From an uncultured Atopostipes sp. (lineage in GTDB: Bacteria; Bacillota; Bacilli; Lactobacillales; Carnobacteriaceae_A): a stretch of 17,306 nt of DNA. The translations under genes and the position numbers were made by a program. The notes under the pieces were generated by a model. That model saw nothing but the letters and a program-made list of their open reading frames with translations, did not search any database and was not told the origin of the DNA. Each line of letters opens with the position of its first letter. The first letter of the stretch is position 1. This document shows, one piece after another, positions 13,532 to 17,306 of this stretch. The stretch lies in assembly GCA_910588235.1 (NCBI GenBank), contig CAJUOQ010000040.1, positions 1 to 17,306 on the forward strand, given 5' to 3'.

Positions 13532-14518
13532 ATGAAAATTTTTAATCGTACAAATATAAGCTGGATTGTTTTATTTATTCTGACGTACTTTGTTCTGGAA
13601 GGCTTAACTTGGGCGGGGATTATCGATCCTTTTTATGAAATCACCGTCGTGAATATTTTTATTAATATTATCCTCGCCGTTGGTTTAAACTTAATCGTTG
13701 GTTTTTCAGGACAATTGGCTTTAGGCCATGCGGGTTTTATGGCGATTGGTGCTTATGCTACGGGTATTCTGTTGGTAAAAATGCCAAGTGGAGCCGGTCT
13801 TATCGTAAGTATGCTCGTCGGTATGCTGGTGGCTGGTATTTTAGCTTTAATTATTGGGATTCCTACTTTGCGTCTAAAAGGGGATTATTTTGCAATCGCC
13901 ACGCTTGGAGCTAGTGAAATTATCCGAATTGCTATTTTAAACTTACCTGATTTAACGAATGGTGCTGTAGGTATTAGTGGGATTCCTTTGATGGTTGATT
14001 GGCGTTTTGCTTACTTTATAGCTGCGCTAACCATTCTAGTAGTTTCAAATTATATTCGTAGTAGTCCAGGACGCGCAACCATCGCAGTCCGTGAAGATGA
14101 AATTGCTGCAGAATCATTAAGTATTCAAACCACTTATTATAAAAACTTAGCTTTTTTAATTGGAGCAGTTACTGCTGTCTTGGCAGGGAGTATTCATGCG
14201 AGCTATTTTGGAGTCATTAATCCAGGTCAATTTACTTTCAATAAATCCATTGATATTTTAATTATCGTTGTATTTGGTGGAATTGGTAGTGTGACAGGCA
14301 GTGTGGTAGCCGCTGTTGTTTTAGGTATTATTAACGTTTATCTTCAACAATTTGGCGCCTTGCGTATGATTATCTATGCCCTTGTTTTAATATTCATTAT
14401 GATCTTTAGACCTTCAGGCTTAATGGGGAATGTTGAATTTTCATTAAGTAAATTATTTAAACGACCACAAGACGTTCCAGGTTCAATCGAAAATATGGAA
14501 CAAGAGAAGGGAGCTTAA
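13532..14518 (+). CDS. livM: Branched-chain amino-acid ABC transporter permease LivM
   Basis: A 328-residue membrane permease, the partner of LivH. It has the characteristic GLNLIVGFSGQLALGHAGF block, GIPTLRLKGDYFAIATLG, and the coupling loop GRATIAVREDEIAAESLSI. VVFGGIGSVTGSVVAA and FRPSGLMG follow near the C-terminus. Two starts are possible: a GTG at 13523, directly after the livH stop, and the ATG at 13532. AGGTGA at 13521-13526 gives the ATG good spacing, so I prefer it. The close packing implies translational coupling with livH. A charged tail of about 30 residues (FKRPQDVPGS...EKGA) follows the last membrane segment. Confidence 0.94.
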   Translation: MKIFNRTNISWIVLFILTYFVLEGLTWAGIIDPFYEITVVNIFINIILAVGLNLIVGFSGQLALGHAGFMAIGAYATGILLVKMPSGAGLIVSMLVGMLVAGILALIIGIPTLRLKGDYFAIATLGASEIIRIAILNLPDLTNGAVGISGIPLMVDWRFAYFIAALTILVVSNYIRSSPGRATIAVREDEIAAESLSIQTTYYKNLAFLIGAVTAVLAGSIHASYFGVINPGQFTFNKSIDILIIVVFGGIGSVTGSVVAAVVLGIINVYLQQFGALRMIIYALVLIFIMIFRPSGLMGNVEFSLSKLFKRPQDVPGSIENMEQEKGA

Positions 14519-14520
14519 AG

Positions 14521-15294
14521 ATGACTTTACTAAAAGTAGATAATTTAACGAAAAACTTTGGCGGGTTAACCGCAATTTCTCATGTGGATTTAGAAGTGAA
14601 AAATAATGAGCTGGTAGGTTTAATTGGTCCGAATGGAGCAGGAAAAACGACGTTGTTTAACTTATTGACGGGCGTTTACGCCCCTTCTGAAGGAAGTATT
14701 ACGTTCAATCCGAACAAAGAAATTCATGAGTTAGGTGGCAAAAATACTTCACAGATCGGACAGCTAGGCATCGCTCGAACCTTTCAAAATATCCGTTTGT
14801 TTAAAGAACTGAGTGTACTAGAAAATGTACGCATTGGGATGCATAGTGAACTTGGCGCGAACTTATTGCAATCTTTTTTCCGAACCAAAGAATACTATCG
14901 CACAGAAGTCGAGATGACGGAGAAAGCAATGGAATTGTTGAAAATTTTTAATATGGAAGACAAAGCGAAAACGAAAGCTTCGAACTTACCCTATGGGGAT
15001 CAAAGAAAATTAGAAATTGTACGAGCACTAGGGACAAATCCTAAACTTCTGTTCTTAGATGAGCCTGCAGCAGGCATGAATGCTCGTGAAAGTCATGAAT
15101 TAACTGAATTAATTCAACAAATCCATAATGAATTTGATTTAGCGATTGTTTTAATTGAACATGATATGAAAGTCATTATGAATATATCGGAAAGAATTTA
15201 TGTGTTAGAGTATGGTAAAAAAATTGCTGAAGGCAAACCACAAGACATTCAACGAAATCAACATGTTATTCAAGCATACCTAGGAGGTGAGTAA
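14521..15294 (+). CDS. livG: Branched-chain amino-acid ABC transporter ATP-binding protein LivG
   Basis: A 257-residue cytosolic ATPase subunit energising the LivH/LivM channel. It has Walker A GPNGAGKTT, the Q-loop in IARTFQNIRLF, the ABC signature in the LivG variant form NLPYGDQRKLEIVRAL, Walker B LLFLDEPAAGMN and the switch histidine in LIEHDMKV. The C-terminal GKPQDIQRNQHVIQAYLGGE is typical of LivG. It begins two bases after livM ends and its stop codon is immediately followed by the livF ATG. Confidence 0.96.
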   Translation: MTLLKVDNLTKNFGGLTAISHVDLEVKNNELVGLIGPNGAGKTTLFNLLTGVYAPSEGSITFNPNKEIHELGGKNTSQIGQLGIARTFQNIRLFKELSVLENVRIGMHSELGANLLQSFFRTKEYYRTEVEMTEKAMELLKIFNMEDKAKTKASNLPYGDQRKLEIVRALGTNPKLLFLDEPAAGMNARESHELTELIQQIHNEFDLAIVLIEHDMKVIMNISERIYVLEYGKKIAEGKPQDIQRNQHVIQAYLGGE

Positions 15295-15999
15295 ATGCTA
15301 GCAATTGATGATATTGTCGTGCATTATGGAGTCATTGAAGCAATTAAAGGCATTACATTTGAAGTCAACAAAGGGGAAGTGGTCTCTCTCATTGGTGCGA
15401 ATGGAGCAGGGAAAACAACGATTTTAAATACAATTTCTGGTTTAATTCCAGCAACTTCAGGTACCATTTCTTATAAAGACAAACCCATTACAAAAGCGAG
15501 TACTCGAGAAATCGTTTCTTCAGGGATCTCACAAGTACCCGAAGGACGTCGTGTGTTTAGTGGCATGACTGTGAAAGAGAATTTAGAAATGGGTGCTTTT
15601 TTACGAAAAGATCGAGCAAATGTTCAAAAAGATTTAGAACGCATTTACAAAAGCTTCCCGATCCTCAAAGAAAGATTGACGCAAGATGCGGCGACACTTT
15701 CCGGTGGGGAGCAGCAAATGTTGGCCATGGGAAGAGCTTTATTATCAGATCCTGAATTATTATTATTAGATGAACCTTCAATGGGCTTGGCTCCTTTATT
15801 TATTCGAGAAATTTTTAATATTATTGAAGAAATCAATCAACGGGGAACAACTATTCTATTGGTTGAACAAAATGCAAAGGTAGCTCTTGAAGTTTCAGAT
15901 CGAGGCTATGTAATGGAGACCGGCAAACTTGTTGCAGCGGGGCCGGCACAAGCCCTATTAGATAGTAAAGAAGTTCAAAGAGCATACTTAGGAGGATAA
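15295..15999 (+). CDS. livF: Branched-chain amino-acid ABC transporter ATP-binding protein LivF
   Basis: A 234-residue ATPase subunit pairing with LivG. Motifs are Walker A GANGAGKTT, Q-loop ISQVPEGRRVF (the VPEGR block is a LivF hallmark), signature LSGGEQQMLAMGRAL, Walker B LLLLDEPSMGLAP and the switch region LVEQNAKVAL. The protein ends QRAYLGG as usual. AGGAGGTGAG at the end of livG serves as its ribosome binding site, so translation is coupled. Confidence 0.96.
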   Translation: MLAIDDIVVHYGVIEAIKGITFEVNKGEVVSLIGANGAGKTTILNTISGLIPATSGTISYKDKPITKASTREIVSSGISQVPEGRRVFSGMTVKENLEMGAFLRKDRANVQKDLERIYKSFPILKERLTQDAATLSGGEQQMLAMGRALLSDPELLLLDEPSMGLAPLFIREIFNIIEEINQRGTTILLVEQNAKVALEVSDRGYVMETGKLVAAGPAQALLDSKEVQRAYLGG

Positions 16000-16001
16000 T
16001 C

Positions 16002-16634
16002 ATGGATGTAGAACATATTATGACAAAAGACGTTATTACAGTAACGCCCGATACGAGAGTGACCGATGCCGTAGATATTATGGAAAAGAACCACTTTCAT
16101 CGTTTACCAGTCATTAAAGAGAATAAATATATAGGCATTGTCACGGAAGAGGAAATAGCAGAAAACTCTCCTTCGAGTGCTACTAGTCTTAGTATTTATG
16201 AGATGAACTATTTATTTGATAAAATGACAGTCGGAGAAATTATGCGGGAGCATAATGTGACGGTTACACCCGATACTTTGCTAGAAACAGCAGCGACATT
16301 AATGAAAGAACAAAATGTCACTGTCTTACCCATATTAGATAATGCCCAGCATATTGTGGGCATTGTTACCTACAAAGATATCTTTAAAGCGTTAATTGAC
16401 TTATCAGGATATAATGATCCAGGTTCACGCTTTTTAATTTATATTGACGAAGATCGTGTCGGTGTTTTAGCGCATATCACGCAAGAATTAGCCAATGCTG
16501 ACATTAGTCTTTCACACATTATGGTGAACCGTTTAGAAAACCAAATTGAAATCACGATTCAAACTGATGATGAAACAGGGGATCAGGCCAATGAAGTCCT
16601 AAAAAATGCGGGATATAACATTACTCGCTTATAA
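16002..16634 (+). CDS. CBS-domain pair plus ACT domain protein (AcuB-like)
   Basis: A 210-residue cytosolic protein with two CBS repeats and a C-terminal ACT domain. CBS 1 runs from IMTKDVITVTPDTRV to about residue 50 and CBS 2 from IMREHNVTVTPDTLL to about residue 130, each ending in a GIVT strand. The ACT domain starts at FLIYIDEDRVGVLAHITQEL (about residues 143-210). CBS pairs usually bind adenosine nucleotides, and ACT domains often bind amino acids such as Val, Ile or Leu. Its ATG comes two bases after the livF stop, with GGAGG overlapping the end of livF, so it is clearly part of the transporter operon. A reasonable inference is that it senses amino acid and energy state to adjust transporter activity or metabolism; no partner is shown. 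It is the last gene before a terminator. Confidence 0.9.
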   Translation: MDVEHIMTKDVITVTPDTRVTDAVDIMEKNHFHRLPVIKENKYIGIVTEEEIAENSPSSATSLSIYEMNYLFDKMTVGEIMREHNVTVTPDTLLETAATLMKEQNVTVLPILDNAQHIVGIVTYKDIFKALIDLSGYNDPGSRFLIYIDEDRVGVLAHITQELANADISLSHIMVNRLENQIEITIQTDDETGDQANEVLKNAGYNITRL

Positions 16635-16643
16635 TCTCTTACG

Positions 16644-16674
16644 AAGCGTCTAGGATAAAAACTAGACGCTTTTT
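16644..16674 (+). terminator. Terminator of the liv operon
   Basis: AAGCGTCTAG, a short A-rich loop and CTAGACGCTT make a perfect 10-bp stem followed by TTTT. Confidence 0.9.
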
Positions 16675-16830
16675 AATAATTAAAGAGTATTCCTTTAATC
16701 ATTCGCTTTTAGTTTTTTCAGTTTATAAGGAATTTTAAAATAATTAATCGTTTTTTATTCATTCTTTAAACTTAGAAAAACATGTGATAAAGTTACAAAG
16801 CAATTTAGTACAAATAAGGGGTGGATGTAA

Positions 16831-17187
16831 ATCGGAAAAAAGAAAAAGATTTTTTTACGACTAATTGGTATTTTAATTTTTGTTTTGTTGGTACTGAGAT
16901 TTTTAATTCCATTTCAAGAAATGCGTTTTGGATGGGTAGAGATAACGGATAAAAATGTCGAAAACGATGAATATTATATCTCTGCTGATTTAGGAGATGA
17001 GAATCCTATCTTAATAAAAAATAGTCTTTCAGAAAAAATCATTTATGAAAACAGTGATTCTGAAGTAATGGAAATAGCCATAAGCCAAGTATGGAATACA
17101 CTTAAATCTGGTGAAACATATTTTATGAGAATAAAGACTCACCTATTCAGAAGTACATATAAACTTGAAAAATTATACGAAGAATAA
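16831..17187 (+). CDS. Small membrane-anchored hypothetical protein with a probable ATC start
   Basis: I do not recognise this protein. The open frame runs without a stop from 16831 to 17187. It reads GKKKKIFLRL, one membrane segment (IGILIFVLLVLRFLIPF), then about 85 mostly charged residues such as EITDKNVENDEYYISADLG and ETYFMRIKTHLF, ending LEKLYEE. The N-terminal Lys cluster followed by a helix fits a bitopic protein with its C-terminal part outside. The only canonical start codon in frame is a TTG at 16885, which would cut off the Lys cluster and half of the helix and has no ribosome binding site. AAGGGGTGG is placed 6 bases before an ATC at 16831, and the ATG next to it (16825) is followed at once by a stop. 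The gene may start at ATC or have lost its ATG. Confidence 0.55.
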   Translation: MGKKKKIFLRLIGILIFVLLVLRFLIPFQEMRFGWVEITDKNVENDEYYISADLGDENPILIKNSLSEKIIYENSDSEVMEIAISQVWNTLKSGETYFMRIKTHLFRSTYKLEKLYEE

Positions 17188-17209
17188 AGTGCTATTAGTT
17201 AATATACAT

Positions 17210-17266
17210 ATGAATAACTTACGAGAAAACTTCTATACGAATAGTATTTGTGTATGTGTAAAATAG
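17210..17266 (+). CDS. Possible 18-residue leader peptide with Cys-Val-Cys-Val codons
   Basis: ATG to TAG gives MNNLRENFYTNSICVCVK. The alternating TGT GTA TGT GTA codons near the end and a terminator-like hairpin right after the stop are reminiscent of a leader peptide. No clear ribosome binding site precedes the ATG, and the gene that would be regulated is outside the window, so support is weak. Confidence 0.3.
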   Translation: MNNLRENFYTNSICVCVK

Positions 17267-17269
17267 TTC

Positions 17270-17293
17270 TCGGGGACTAATTCCCGAATTTTT
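17270..17293 (+). terminator. Weak terminator-like hairpin at the window end
   Basis: TC, a bulged G and GGGA pair with TCCC and GA around a CTAAT loop, followed by ATTTTT. TTCTCG (17267-17272), which overlaps its left arm, is also complementary to CGAGAA at 17222-17227 within the small ORF, giving an alternative pairing. Confidence 0.4.
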
Positions 17294-17306
17294 GGTATAG
17301 ATTTCT

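Noticed and set aside
12610..16001. CRISPR array, tRNA or insertion sequence in the liv region
   Set aside because: Genes are nearly contiguous; no repeated spacers, cloverleaf or transposase sequence is visible here or elsewhere in the window.

Overview
The window comes from a low-GC Gram-positive bacterium, most likely a member of the Lactobacillales. The evidence is AT-rich codon use, AGGAGG-type ribosome binding sites, lipoprotein signal peptides, U-tract terminators and an M-box riboswitch. The genus cannot be fixed from the sequence; a Carnobacteriaceae- or Enterococcaceae-like source is a guess.

Left part (1-5342). The first ~54 bases look like the 3' end of a group II intron (part of domain V plus domain VI). 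Two NAD(P)-binding proteins follow: a classical short-chain dehydrogenase and an atypical NAD(P)-binding SDR (NmrA/YhfK-like). Next is a CYP152-type cytochrome P450 peroxygenase. On the minus strand lies a two-gene unit: an internally duplicated DUF1576 membrane protein and a stand-alone GHKL ATPase domain. A lipocalin-like protein returns on the plus strand.

Middle part (5343-9420). A strong promoter leads into an M-box magnesium riboswitch, a 29-bp perfect palindrome and a terminator. After these come a possible small leader ORF and mgtA, a P-type Mg2+ ATPase. A convergent MBL-fold hydrolase (UlaG-like) is separated from mgtA by a bidirectional terminator.

Right part (9421-16675) is the most notable region: a branched-chain amino-acid ABC importer with two paralogous lipoprotein binding proteins, then livH, livM, livG, livF and a CBS-ACT protein. 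Each binding-protein gene has its own promoter, its own 30-codon leader peptide and its own intrinsic terminator. The first leader ends in five consecutive Leu codons plus Val. The second ends in Val-Val-Ile-Ile-Ile-Ile-Thr. Mutually exclusive RNA hairpins can be drawn by eye between each leader and its terminator. This fits two ribosome-mediated attenuators in series, the first reading leucine and the second reading isoleucine/valine. The permease and ATPase genes lie behind the Ile/Val attenuator.

The end of the window holds a small membrane protein whose best start codon appears to be ATC, and a short ORF with alternating Cys-Val codons followed by a terminator-like hairpin.
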